This document shows positions 32,161 to 46,200 of a stretch of DNA of 64,000 nucleotides, piece after piece. Position 1 is the first letter of the stretch. Every line of letters begins with the position of its first letter. Source of the DNA: Apostichopus japonicus (lineage: Eukaryota > Echinodermata > Holothuroidea > Aspidochirotida > Stichopodidae); the NCBI RefSeq assembly GCF_037975245.1, contig NC_092562.1, positions 25,231,054 to 25,295,053 of the forward strand, in the 5' to 3' direction. The notes under the pieces are model-generated. The model searched no databases. It was not told the DNA's origin and was given only the letters and a program-made list of their open reading frames with translations. The position numbers and the translations under genes were made by a program.

Positions 32161-35100
32161 GGTCGGACGACCATTTGGGACAATCTGAATAAGGCCTCTT
32201 GAAATTCCTTCATGAACCCTGTGGCATATGAGTTATATCGTGTTTACGGGATGGGCTTCCGGTAGCTTCGACTTAGTGAGTGTACGGTTAGCTGACTTGT
32301 CCTAGGGGTGATTGACTTGAGTTAGGCTATTAAAGTTATGTATTACGCTGATAGTTGATCACTTCAAATGCACTACAAAGTTCTAGTTGGTTTTCTATTG
32401 GTTAATTCTCTCCTTCTCTCAAACTTGATCACGATGTACAAAAAGGTTGAGTTCAATTATATAAGTGAATAATTATGTTTTTGAACAACGTAGAAAGTAA
32501 AAAGAAAACAGTACCGATTCTTGGTTGCTTCATGGAAACAAAGGAATATGTAGGCAGGTTGAAGTGTTTGTGTGTGCGTCTGTGACACTTGCTTGGGTCC
32601 GCGATGCATGTAACAAGGAAGTGATGAACATTTTCATATACTTGCTACTTAGATGTATTATAGTGAGGTGTGCCCTATCGTTTTTTGGCAGCCAGTTCGG
32701 ATAATTTTATGATGCTAATACCTCTCTAAACTGTACTCCAACATCATGCTCTCAAATTACTGCTATTGACAGTACAAAGAGTTCCTAACCTTGATCTGAT
32801 AGAAACATAGTATTCATACTCCTCATACTGACAATACAATTGCTCTGAAGCGGGACATGATACTACAGTCGAGAAAAAAATATGTCCAAACTGGGTGTCT
32901 TTGGCCCTGACCCTATGAATATTAATGGTGTTATGGGGTCACTTGTAAAAAGCTTTACATTTCAACTTTTGGAGGCCGAATTTGTTGGGCCCAATATGTT
33001 TGGGACGATTTAGGCCCAAATGTTTGGGGATTTAATTTTTGGAGGGTAACAATATGTTTGAGTCACTTTGTTTGCGCAATATATCATTGGGAGTATGTAG
33101 GCGCTAAAGTTGATTGGGCTCATTTGGGGGGGGGGGGGGGAGTGGTTAAAATTAAAAATTGCATTTACTTCACAACTTGACATCAGATTGTATCCAAACT
33201 TGGAATACAGCTGTTGGTAAGTAGCTGGTACATGTGGGCATAAAATATTATGATATTGGCTGTTGACATACTAAACTATTCCAGTAAGTCATGAATCATA
33301 GTTCCCGTTGAGCTCTTGTTTAACAGTAATTGTTGGAGCACTGATTTTACGTCAAACAAGCCTACAACTGCAAAATATTGCAAAAGAATTCCCCCTCAAC
33401 GTGCCATATCCGATCATCACACTTTGGTAATTAACGGTACAACGAAAGTCAATTTTGAAGCCCTTTTTGAAGACCTCACCCTTACCCTTGCCTAACTCGT
33501 GCAAAGTGCCGTGCTTAAGACAATCTAGTCATACCAGTATTAACTAATAAATGTGCATCCAAGTGATAATATCAATTTCATGTTAATAAGAAATTCAAGA
33601 CATGTTAGGTCGTTCCCACGAACGCAGGCTTGCTTCACTCTTGATCGACCTATCAAGGGGAGGGCAAATTGCGCCACTCTTTTTCTGCGTGGGATCAGGG
33701 CTAGCCCGAGCTTGATCAAGCCCCTCGTGAGAGGTAGGGTTAGGAGAGATTAGCCCGGGTAAACGTTTACAAATATCAACAATTGCCTTGGGTGTAAAAG
33801 TTACAATGGATTTTATCAGTTGTAGTTTCCGTCGCTTGCTTATTTCAGTATCGACATAAACTGTGTTGTATCATGGAGCTATAAAAAAAATAGCTAAATG
33901 GTTGTATCTTCTTAGTTGCATGTACAATGGACCGATGCAGTGAGAATGAAGGAATTACATAAGACAGAGAGTAGTACATGGTATGTCTGCCCGCATATAT
34001 CCACATACATACAGTATAACGTTTCAGCTGCTTTCTTGAAGACGTCTAGATAATCGGCAAAGCCCATTATTATTTACGATATTTTCCTGTACAACATGTC
34101 GCAGGAGACTAGGCAAAGTATGTGGTCGGACGAGGAGGTATTTCCATTGCTTGGCATTTGTTGCGGCGCAAGTATTATATCGAAACTTGATGGGACATGC
34201 CGCAGAGTTCTCACGTCATTCTGACTATGGTCCGAAATAAAATTAAAAAACACAACAAACAATAATGGTGAACGAAAGATCGATACATTTAAGGTTTCCC
34301 GCAGTCATCGCATTTTGGGTTAGCGCTAATTTCCAATCCATTGTAAGAAATGCATCATAAACGCTGCTTATGAATCATAATGTACCGCTATAATCTTACA
34401 GCTGATCACCAGGGGATATACCAACATACTTTTTCTTCAAATAGTTATGCGTAGGCCTACCAGGTGAGATCAGGGACGAAGCTAAGGCCTGATGATGGGG
34501 GGGGGGGTTAGAAGTCCAACTGGATGGGTTTTTAAGCCAAAAAATTCCGACGGCTGCCTTGTATCCCCCCCCCACCTTCCCCCACACTACTCGTCAACGA
34601 TACCGTCAGTGTCAGTCAGACACACCATCTTTCGCGACTGCACTTTTGTTCCGAACTTTTTTTGATACATTTGTACCCACTGGCCCTCACTTCACAAATG
34701 TATTAATCACTCTGGTTAAACAAGTAAGCAACTGAGTATAAGTTATCTGCTTGAAGGCTACATTGACTACTCCCTAGCGCGCTTAATATTAATTGGGGGG
34801 GGGGGCGGCGGGGCTATTTATCACTCACATGAACAATCTGCCTATCATCTTCGTCAAGGACCAATAGAGTTCTTAGAAATAAAAATAAAATAAAACTGTT
34901 AGCAAACTGCTTATCCGCTAGAGGGCCTGTGTAATAGAATGTATAAAAATAAGTTGGCCTAACGTCAGGCCAACTTACCTTTAAACATTCTTAGAAATGT
35001 ATAAAAATATACTGTAAAAACCGTACAGTTTTCAGTGGTTATATATAAATTCGATATCGCCAAATTCGGTGGCAATATACGCCAACCCGTATTAACTAAT

Positions 35101-37259
35101 AACCTGATAGTAAAATCTGCTCTAAGATGAATAGACAAAGTTCGCAGATCAAACAACTACAAATGTGACTAAAACTAGTAATGTTTTCAGTCATATGCAT
35201 ATAAAATAGCTGTAAAGTGCTCTAATATTCGATTTTAGTCAGTCTGACTCTGCCAATGCAAAATGGTAGCTGGGAAATATCCCTAGGGCGGGGAGGATGC
35301 AATTAAGGAACATACTAAGTATCGCCCACATGTTACATAGGCCTATACAAAATTATTTACCCAATAATTTTTAAAGATAATGCAACCTTCGATGGTGGTA
35401 AAATCGAGAGGTTTCTCAACATCATGGATTTCTCGGCCACTGTACAATTGAGATAATCAGTTGTAACTAGTTAAGCCTAGCCTAGGGCCCAATAGAAGTT
35501 GGAAAAGCAGATACCTTGAAGAATATAATTTGTACAACAAAAAAATGAAGGAAATCATCAAGAAGTTAAATTATAGGCCAATCCCCGAACACTTTTTTTT
35601 CACTGCTCAAACCTTAGTTATTTGATGAAAACCTTATACCTTTTCTGATTTTTTTATGTCATTACTTCTGAGGAAGATTATTGTCTACTCCTTAGCTATA
35701 CATTATTATGTGGGCCCGATTCCGCGAACAAAACTAAGCACTAAACTATTTCTATCAAATATATTCTAGTCTAAATTTGGACAAACTAGTCTTACACCTA
35801 TCTTCTACAACTGTGTAAGATGTAATGGTCTGAACATATAAAATACGAGCCAATTTTGGCAAAGATTCAAGAGTTCGGTGAGACGTACTGTAACGGTTAC
35901 AAATTACAGCTACTACTGACTAGCATTGAGTGTTTTAATTGTATAGGTCTCGCACCACAAATAATTGTTGGCATTGACTTACACACTTTCGACCTGCCAA
36001 AGCATAGATAGAAGTTTTCAACTGGTATATCCTACCCACCACATGATAGCTGAGATCCTGGCCTATCATGGCACTTGCAAACTTGCATATCATGACCGTT
36101 TAGATTTTGAGCTAGAAGAGGAGCAGGTTTAGCATACTGAACCCAGTGGCGTAGCCAGCATTCTGTTGTTAGGGGGCAAGATTTTTCTTAAGGGGGCAAC
36201 CCCGTGATGGTTGATGGTAGGAATTACCAAGAAATATATGTATTAATGGGCACCTCGTCTGCACAAAGTGGCTTCAAAAAGTGGCTTCAAATATTTTCTA
36301 AAATGGTTTATAACACCTTCGATCGTCCCTATTTTCACACCATCTGTACTTTAAATTATGATCTTTTATGTAAAGGCAGAACAAACGATGACAGTAACTG
36401 ATAAATTGCTTAAACAAGCTTTACTTTGGGTACTTTTACCCATTTTCTCTGACAATGGTTAACCTTTCGAGTGGATGTATACACTACTCTAATTGTGGTG
36501 CGGTACCCTTCAGCGCTAGGCCGCCATCTATCATGATCGACCACAAACTCCAATAAAGAGGACAGCATTCAAGATCGAATATGTCTTTAAGTCCGACTCG
36601 GAACATCTACGTTCACCAATTCACGATCTGAATTTCATCGAGCAAAATTTAATCGAACGGATGCTTGTTTGTTTCTTGTCGCATTTATCGTTTGTATTTT
36701 AGTGTTTGTGTTTACTGTATGTTTCGTCAAAACTTGTACTGAAAGTAGTGTTCAAATTAATGTTTGGCGATAAATCCGGAAACGCGATTAAATGGTAAAT
36801 CTGATTTGACACATATGAAAGCCGTGGTCACTTTGATATAGGGCATTCAGTAGTGTGTAACTTAGGCATAGGGCCTTCGGGAGTAAATAAAATACCATGG
36901 AACGATAGAATTTGAAAATCAATTGTGCTGGTGGATAAGTTTTCACATGTATATAAAAAAATCAATATCCTACTTTAAAGAGACACAACTGACTCAGCTC
37001 TTAACCCAGCGTTATGGGGTTGGGGGAGGTGGGGGGGGGGGGGTTTGAGGTGATTTGCGGTAACTTCCTCAAATAAAATTCACATGCCCCATTTCCTTCT
37101 CAAGGTTGTGCCTTTCGGTCCAGCTTGGGGAAATGCTTCATTTCTACTTTTCTAAATCTACGGGCCTACTATCAGATTACCAGACCCTTACTAGCTATTT
37201 CACCACTTCTCGATATTTCGGATTATTCACGTTGTCCAAATGTTGACAATATTAACATG
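32161..37259. other. Intergenic region with poly-G tracts, no gene seen
   Basis: No exon with protein similarity could be supported. The interval holds G runs near 33123, 34495 and 34796, and a lone hAT-type tip CAGTGGCGTAGCCAGC at about 36146. Stretches of GGCCCAAATGTTTGGG-like sequence occur near 33000. The open frame at 33553-33753 has no recognisable motif. Confidence 0.4.
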
Positions 37260-37267
37260 CTAACCGT

Positions 37268-37504
37268 CCAGAGGATCCAGGGAGTTTAGGGTCCAAGAAC
37301 CCCTGCCCTCCTGACCAGGTCTTGCCCCCCCCCGCCCCCTCTCCCCCATACATACACACATTCAATTGAAAAATCTGACAAAACTTAGCTGTAAATAACA
37401 TTTCCCAGGATTACCTATGTATCGCTATTTTTCGGGCAGTTACTTTCGTTTCCCTAATTGTCCGAGTGCGACCAATCCTCCGAATAGTCCTGGATCTGCC
37501 ACTG
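37268..37504. mobile_element. hAT-type MITE, about 237 bp
   Basis: The left end CCAGAGGATCCAGG mirrors the right end CCTGGATCTGCCACTG. Flanks CTAACCGT (37260-37267) and CTAACAAT (37505-37512) agree at six of eight positions, consistent with an old 8-bp target duplication. Inside are only C-rich tracts and no ORF. Confidence 0.5.
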
Positions 37505-38289
37505 CTAACAATTGGAGGTGATAATGGCGGGCATTAAGGTTAACTATTAACTGGCCCTCCCATCCATCAGCCAAAGAGGCTTTGAGAAAGAAAACATAAA
37601 TATTTATTAGCTTCTATACCGTTCCTTTTGTCTCTTAATTATCAAATATCCTGCTCGCCACGAAACAGAACAAGACAAAATATTTGTCCTCAAAATAAAA
37701 TTAAAAATTAAAAAAATTAAAACACAACAACACACGGATTTTCATTCTTGTCTGCGATGATTAATTCTCTTTATAATTTATTGCAATTAGTTTTGTATTC
37801 AATAAAAGATATCATTTTAATGGTAGGAATTATAAAACGTCATATTTCTACATAACAGTAATAATGTACAGTGTCATAATAAGTGATTTACTCCACCTTG
37901 AGAAGGGAGGGGATTTTTATTTCCGATAGTTAATGACAGGATCCCAAACAAAGGCATAAAGGGGGAATTCCCCATATGGGAAGCATTTGTGGGAGCAGAT
38001 GGACTGTGACAATTATAACTCAAACACATGCCTAGATTCATACTGTCTATCATAAGTATCGAATACACGTAAGTGTACAAGATTTACAAAACTGGCAAAG
38101 TCTCATCTCAAGGCCTCTCTTCCCATATGTTGTTCATTTGGCATGAATAATGCGTTTGTGTAGGGTTGCCAATCATACAAAACGTCTGTATACATTTCTG
38201 CATTTAAATTCTACCTAATGTGCATTTGTCCCAAATAAGGGATCTACAGTGCTACTAATGTGCTTCTCCATCATAAGAAAAATGTAACA

Positions 38290-38326
<37 letters not shown>

Positions 38327-38400
38327 CTATATATATAGGCTATATATATATAGGCTATATATATATATATATAGGCTATATAAATATATATATATATTTA
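38290..38400. repeat. (TA)n microsatellite with ATAGGCTAT units
   Basis: TA dinucleotides interrupted four times by TATAGGCTAT. Confidence 0.9.
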
Positions 38401-39533
38401 ATTTTTTGGGTTGCCATTTCAGCGCTGCTTACACGAAAAAGTCATATTATGCCATAATTTACTTTCTTTTCTTTCAAACAAATTTATAAGAGGTAAATAA
38501 TATATGGTAAAGATTCTTTTCAATAAAAATAAATTGCTCTGTATTGATAACCTATTTCCCTTCCTTTTTTAACTTGTGCTACTTAATTTTAATTAAGCTG
38601 TGTTTAATTTTATATACTTCATAAGGCAAGTTAATTTGTAAGTTTTTTAAAATGTTGATATATGTAACAGATCCTCACCCCTGAGCATATAAGTATTCAA
38701 ATATATATATATAAATGGCATCAATTTTTTTTCTTTATACAACTCTAAACTACCTTGATTATATAAATTAGTCTAATACGATAATAAAGCTATGAGCATA
38801 TGAAGGCTATATATACAAGAATCTATCAGAAAGAAGACTAAAATGATCATATGTAAAATCCTGTTAATATTTTACTCTGGTTATTAAGTGATATCAACGT
38901 TTTAATTGGACTTCATTCAGAGAATAGACAGTCCTAAGCACACACAGCCAAAACCTAAACCAAACCATGGCTGTGATAGCTGCATTCAAAATACAGGCCG
39001 TGTTTATCTGCAGGCAGCCTTCAAAATATACAATACAAGTACACTAGAACCCATGGGCGGGGATCATGAGGGAGATGGGGGGACATGTCCCCCCCATATT
39101 TTAGGTGGGGGATATAGTATCTAATATCCCCCCAATATTTGTTGGCATAGTATTTTTTGTGGCTATAAATAGAAAATAATGTGTGACATTATTTATCCAA
39201 ATCATATTTGGCAGTGGCTAAAACTTCATCCACCACATGCTACATGAAGTAAATGACACTTCGTGGTCGTTTCTGTGACCTGTGATTTTATAGCAAGTTG
39301 TCACTCATGATTATTATCATAATGTCTGTACATCTCTTGTGTATGAGAGTAAGTACGTACAATCATATATATCATCCACATCGATATGGGTTCACTGGGT
39401 TTCCAATTCGTCTGTTTCCTACAAGATTTCTAACCACAGGCGCATAGCCAAGGGGGGGGGGCGAAGGGGGGACCGCCCCCCCTTGAGCATATTTATTGTA
39501 TTTTTATGATATCGATAGTAATTTCAAAATAAA

Positions 39534-39770
39534 ACGCAATCTGATATAACCAAGTAAACTCTTTACAGGCAGCCTGCAACATATGCAACTTAGTATACTA
39601 GAATCTGTGTAATCCCTATTGGTGACTTTCTGAAACGCAATCTGATATTACCAGTAAACTCTTTGCAGGCAGCCTGCAACATATACAACTTAGTACACTA
39701 GAACCTGCGTAATCCCTATTGGTGCCTTTCTTAAACGCAACCTGATATAACCAGTAAACAGTGCTTCGTA
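39534..39770. repeat. About 100-bp tandem repeat, 2.3 copies
   Basis: ACGCAATCTGATATAACCAGTAAACTCTTTACAGGCAGCCTGCAAC and what follows recurs at 39534, 39635 and 39735 (partial). A related piece with GCAGGCAGCCTTCAAAATATACAA lies near 39010. Confidence 0.75.
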
Positions 39771-40894
39771 AAAGATCAAATATCACGTGCCCGGTAGGGT
39801 ACTACTATGGCAACATATGCGTATGTAACGAGATAGGTACGACATTAGTAAATTATATGATATATCAGATAAAGTTCAACAAAAAGTACTCAAGTTTTTA
39901 CTTTCAGAAACATCTCAAGAACCCCCTGGGATGGACTCACGCACCCCCTGGGGGTTCATGCACCCCAGTTAGGGAACCCCTGGTTTAGTCAACAAAATCA
40001 CGAGTTAGGGACAGAGCAGTGTGGAATATTTCTCTCTTCAATATAAATTTCACATTGTTTGTCACCAAATAATCCTTTCGATAGAAGTACATGTCCATCT
40101 TGGCAAAACGAGAATAAACTTATGCAAAGAAATCATACAAGAGATGACACTATTTCAAATCCACCAGCATAAAATGGTCCAAAAAAAAATTAATCTTTGA
40201 CTTTTCAAGCAAATCTGACGATTTGTTGCTATTTTTGGCATATTTAATTATATGTAAGCTGTGACTTCCTTTTGTTTTTTGTAGTTCGCCTTTTAAAGTC
40301 TGCTTTCAGAACTCTACAATCCTCAGTCTTGACTCTGTTATCTGCAGATCCAAACTTTGTTACGTTGAATGTGCTAATATCTCAATTGAACTGTGAAGAA
40401 TAAAAGAAAATGTAGGTACTTAATTTGTGAATGAAAACAAAAAAACATTGATTGCAAATTTTGAAATAAGATGGAACTTGCTTTGATGAGCCATCACATC
40501 TTATATTAGCCAACCACAAGCCACCGGACATGTTCTGACATATAAACGATTCCTGGTCATCTAGAGAGACCCATTTGTTTCTCCTTACAACAGTAATATG
40601 AGCTGACCTCTAACGCAAAAAGAAAAAAAAACCTTGTCCATGATAAAAAAACACAAACAGAAATGCCTACAACAGGAAGAGAAACTATGAAAGAGCAAAA
40701 TAAAACATCTGCCTAGATGGCTACAGTGATGTGGACAAAATTTGAGAGAGGTGAGGTCGAGGGGATGGGGAACGGAGGATGGGGGAAGTGGTGCAAATCT
40801 AAATTCCACAACTGATTTAGGTAGGGACATGAACCTTTATGGAAGGGCTAGAGGAGAACGAAGGACTTTTATACAGGAGGGGTTGTGGTTCTAG

Positions 40895-41060
40895 GGTCAT
40901 TGAAGCAGACTCACATGATGGGGAGGGGGGGGGTGATTGGGGGTGCTATCCCTGAAGGTCAGAGGGTTGAGACATCTTGGGTCATTGAAGCAGACTCACA
41001 TGATGGGGAGGGGGGTGATGGTGGTGCTATCCCTGAGGGTCAGAGGGTTTATACATCAAC
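40895..41060. repeat. 84-bp direct duplication
   Basis: GTCATTGAAGCAGACTCACATGATGGGGAGG, followed by a G tract and GGTGCTATCCCTGA-GGTCAGAGGGTT, occurs twice in tandem, about 84 bp apart, with few changes. Confidence 0.85.
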
Positions 41061-43107
41061 TGGTGCATTCTGTGGCATGATTCAGACTGGGTCTACAATT
41101 AGTTCTTAACACAAGGTTGTGCACTTGAAGTTTTGCAGGAGGTTGACAAACACACAATATTGATGGGGTCACTGTAAAGTCAATGCATACAAAAGTGTTC
41201 TTCTGTATTATTTTCAAAAACATGTTTTATCATTTTTCTAGCCTCTCGGTATTCTCCTTTTGTATGAATATTTCTTTTTGGATTAAAAGTTCTACTGCTA
41301 TGATTTATTGAGGGTGTCCAAACAATGTAATGTTTCTACGCTTGTCTACGAGTTCACACATAAAAGAAATATGTTTTATTTTGTTCCCTGACAGTGAGGT
41401 ATGAAATATCTCATGTTACCCAAAAAGCAAATTTATCTTAATATCTACAAGCAAAAGAAAAGCAAATTGAATTTTCTGCACTAGTAATTAAAACAGAAGA
41501 AGGGGAATAAAAGAAACCTCTTAAAGACAAAACCAAAATATTACCCTACTCTTGAAGATACCATAAATTAATTGTGGAATTTCAAGTAAAAAATTCTTCC
41601 ACAGAGAGGGTCAATTCGAAAGTTTCAAAAGCGAAATGAGAAAAGTTACAAACTACATCTAGGAAAAAGAAAAGTAAAGAAAGACAAAACATGATACCCT
41701 CCAAACACCCATAGAAAATGCTATCATGTTTAGTCCCATGAGAGAGGAAAGAACATATAGAAAACAACACAATATAATAGCAAGAGCTTGTTGAATAAAA
41801 AGAAATGTTCATGATATATTGAATGAATTAAGTAATATTCTCTTGTTTACATGCTACAGTTTATTATCTACAGTATTAAGTGTTTTCATTATTTATGCCG
41901 GTACAGAACAACTCTGACTACTTCTCATCGGCATATCACCTGGACAACCAGAAGATGAATATTCGTAACTCGGGATCAACTGTCAACTTGCTTGACTTTT
42001 CATAAGCAGCAGTAAACACGGATTTCAATTCCTCTCATTCAGGGAAAAGGATAAAATATTTGGTGAAGACGGCATATGCAATCTCTATGTTGATGTTATA
42101 ATGATCTGGTGCATAATGAATATTCTACATATTTCGAGCAAATTGTCCTATCACTCTTTTGCGTACTACTATGGTGGTCTATTTGAGATGGTTTCTCAAT
42201 AATATATAGCGAGATTAATAAATCAACAAATGGAGGAGGATGATTCTACAGTGAAGATGGAAATGCCAGGAGAAAAGGATAACCAGCTATGTATGACCAA
42301 TCACCAGAAAACACAACCCATGCTCTAGAAACAGTGCTTCTCTATCTTAATTTTATTCACTGAACCCCAAATCCCTCCCCCGCCCCCCCCACAAAAAAAG
42401 GAATCATCAAGGACTTTCAGCCCAATCAATGGCTGGGAGCTGAGGATTTCTTTAGCCAAGTTGGCCAGGTACTTTCACATTTGTTCTAAAAGTCTTGACA
42501 GTGTCAATGAGAAATTAAACTCCTGATAGGGCACCCTTCAGCTTTCATGTTCCAATGTCACTGCTATCCCCTTTGTCCTCACAGACCCACCCCCCCCCAA
42601 AGAAAAAAAACTGTCACCATCCCCTCCAGCAAATATATTGCTCTGAGGTCAGGGCATCCCTGACCTCATTTTGAGAAAAGATGGCTCTAAAATAGTCAGT
42701 GATATATAAAGTTTGAGAGATGAAAGCAGTTGCATGCTGTTTTTTTTTTTAAATATTAATTCACATATATATCCTATGGTGAAAAATTTAGAACTATACA
42801 TCATTTCTATTGATAACTGTTTGGTAGCTATGTCGCCAATTGGTGATGCACAACAAAATCCTGCTTTAATTTATATGCCCAGCCAGGTTACTTTTGTTTT
42901 GAGTTACATTTTAAAGTGCAGCAACCAACAAGTTTAAATAATGAAATCATATATAGTTTTAATAGTATAGTCCTATGAGCATATGATTTAGAATATTATA
43001 AGATCTGGTAAACCTTTTGGCATTCCATATTATAAGATGATATAAATTCTTACATGAGAATATATAGCTACATGATGGAGGAGGGTGATAAGATGCAAGT
43101 CTCCTCG

Positions 43108-43280
43108 TCAGAAGTATTCGTGGCCGGTAGGGGTATGGTACACATGATTGCTGGTATCCGGTGCACCCACTGTTACCCCGGTCCGCCTGGGGGTAGGGTT
43201 GTTGGATCCATTGTATACGTAACGGTAGGCGTAGAAGTCGCCCTCATTCCCAGTTGGCGCCGGACGGTTTCTCGTCAAGA
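43108..43280 (-). CDS. PLPPR-like gene, probable terminal exon
   Basis: After CATCCTCGTAG the frame is open for 57 codons, rich in Tyr, Pro, Thr and Asn (GDFYAYRYVYNGSNNP, GHEYF), to a TGA. The composition looks coding, unlike the surrounding sequence. The acceptor tract is weak, and an alternative acceptor nine bases further on would give a very short tail. Confidence 0.45.
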
Positions 43281-46200
43281 CTACGAGGATGTTGTTTTAA
43301 ATGAGGAGGATGGGAGGAACAAAGAAGCAGGAGTTACGACACGAAAACAGAAAAACCGGGGTTCGAGGAGCCCAAAGACTAAGCTGGTTGAAAAGTAACA
43401 ATGTAGTAAAAATGAGGGCAATATATATGTATGAAGTAAAAGGGAAAAGAAATACCAAAAAATAAGTGAAAATAAGTAATGGAAACCCACAAAAAGAAAC
43501 AAAGAAGCGACAAAGGCTAAAATGAAAATATAAACCGCTTTCAGTTAGTATTATCTAAACTTGTCTTATGATTGGAGTTACGGTCTGCCGCCCTCAGTTA
43601 GTATTATCTAAACTTGGCTTATGATTGGAGTTACGGTCTGCTGCCCTCAGTTAGTATTATCTAAAATTGTCTTATGAATCGAGTTACAGTCTGCCGCCAA
43701 CAGTTAGTATTACTGTATCTTTGCTGGAACTCTGCAGTCTTAGCAAAAGCCAACATTCCATTGTAGGTTTAATGCACACTTTTAGTTGGTTGGGTAGCTG
43801 GCTTTGGTTCTATTTGCAACAAACAAGCCTTAAAATACTTAGAAAGACCATGCAAGTAGAGTTCATATTTACCTGTCAAGGTTTAACAGGTAGTATATAA
43901 AGAGAAATGAAGATGAGCACAACATGCGGTCGAAATTTCACAAATGCCTAGTTTTACATGCGAATTACATTAAACTGAGGCCTACAGTTAAATGATTGTG
44001 GTACGTACTGGTTAAAGAGCTAAAATAATAGGAAGAACCCAAAAGTTAGTATTTATAGACTGATTCATAATGTTATAGATTTCCACTGACATATGGTTAC
44101 TAAAACCACACCCCGTCCATCCAACCTCCCCAACCACGTACCCACGGATTCTAGAAAGGTGGTAGGTCAAGAAAACAATTAACAGCTGTCAAGCAAATTA
44201 TACATTTTAGGACTAGGTTTTGGCCCTGGTCCACTAGGAGAAATTAACAGAGCTGTTTGCCTTCTTTTCAATATCCCTGAAACTAATGTGTCACACCCAA
44301 ATGTTATTCTCACATTGATCGACTATATATACCAAAAAATCAAGGAAAAGAAAGAGATGTTATTCCTGTTTGGGGGAGGTGGTGGTCGGGGCAAATTTTC
44401 TGGTTGTGTTATTTAATTCTTTTAAAACCCTCATCAATGACAGACCATACTGTGCGGTAACCTAGCTGTTTTGCAGACAATAACTGGTGTTGTTCTGAAT
44501 GAGTATAAGCACATTCAGATTATTATTACCTAGGAAACTGTTGTTGCTAGGAAACATACGTGTGGTTTTTCAGTTGATGAGATCTAATGTAAACATGTAC
44601 ATTATATTAAGCTGAAAGGTTCACATAATTATTCCGAGGATGATTTGGCATGCAACAGTGGAATATTCTTTTGCCATTAAATCTATTACGTATCTTTTTA
44701 CTTAAAACGTATTTGTTGTAACGATTGTTAAGCGCCACGAAAATTATTTCATAGTTCGTTTTGGAGCTCTATAAAATTTATGTACAGTACTATTATTATT
44801 ATTATTATCACTGAAAAAAACGCGATGAAATAAGCAAGCTTGCAGGATCTTTTAAGCAATAAGGGTGACAAAAAAAAGGAGAAGTAAAGATTGATGTAAC
44901 AAATAAAGTAAAATAATATGAAATGGAGAAGTTGTCACCTGCTCTAAATTGCTGAAGATTCCAAAATGAAAGCATTAAAAGAATATGAGAAGAAAAGATA
45001 TTTCTCAACAATCGTAGTGAAAAATGCATAATTGTTATTGCTACATGATTTACCAATTTGTGAAATAAACAGTTTCAAATACTAAACCTTAAAGATCTGC
45101 TTTACCATTACTCTTTAAGTAATCGTGGTAGTTTATATATCCAGTAAGAGAATGTTAAAGGGAATGTTATCTGCAGGCAGAATCAAGTTCTTAAAAAGTC
45201 TTAGTACAACCCCATAATCATTAGGAATCACTACACAACGTTCATTTTTATATTTTGTACACTATTAAACACCAAGTTTATACAGAAAGTCCTGGTTCAG
45301 GTTGTGTATCTACAACAATTTTTTTTAGAAATGACCCTTACACAGCTGAGGTTTATCAGTTAAAGTGACTGGAATATATAGTCTAACATAGCTGAGGTTT
45401 ACAGTTAAAGTGACTGGAATATATAGTCTAATACAGTATACAGGTCATGAGGTCAGTTACTCAGATGTGACACAAATTCAATGACACTTAAAGACAAAAA
45501 TTCTGCCAATAAAGACATCCTTTAACAAAACAATATATTAATAGTAGGAGCTAGGCAGGGCACTGGGGGGGTCCAACCAGATATGATTCATTACTGTTCT
45601 TCTGATATTTGGAAATTTCCCCAAAAACATCTAGTTGTATTATGGATACTAAAATTTAACCTGTGTTGACTTAATTGTACATGACTAAACCAGCAACAGA
45701 AAATTGACAAACTTCACTATAACAAGGTATTGTAGTTTCTGTCTGGCACCCCCATGCCCTCCCCCCATCCCCCCATCCCCCCCCAGTGAAGATACAATTA
45801 TTTAGATATCACCACCAACAATAGGATGGCTAGCCCAGTTGGCCACAAGAAGACTTGTAAACCTAAGATAACTGGTTCAAGTCTCATTCTGGTCAGATGT
45901 TTCTTTTGATGTTAAAATCAATTGTACAAAATTAAGTTTATTGTCAACAGGTAGCCATCCAGCCAACAATTTGAACTGAAACAAAGAGAGCAGTGCATGT
46001 TTGTGTCCAAATGAAGCAGAAATTATGAGGTAAAAAAAAAAGGGAAAAACACCTGACATGAAATGTAAAATCTGGGAAATTGCATGATGAAATGAAAGCC
46101 ACATGGAAATTAAGTAATATGTCAAAATTAAAGGCTTTTATTCAGACAAAATTTGTGCATCTGTTGGAAAGTTGGGATATTCTAAAAAGATGGGGGGGGG

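Larger units (their letters stand above)
37513..43107. other. Intergenic region downstream of the PLPPR-like gene
   Basis: Mostly unique AT-rich sequence with the repeats listed separately. A minus-strand AATAAA at 42357-42352 could end the PLPPR-like transcript. No coding exon is supported; short open frames here have no conserved motif. Confidence 0.35.

Noticed and set aside
33553-33753. Plus-strand 66-codon open frame
   Set aside because: No conserved motif, no adjacent exons, no repeat identity; length is expected by chance.
43054-43398. Plus-strand open frame of 114 codons
   Set aside because: Antisense to the probable terminal exon of the PLPPR-like gene; its sequence has no recognisable motif and no splice context.
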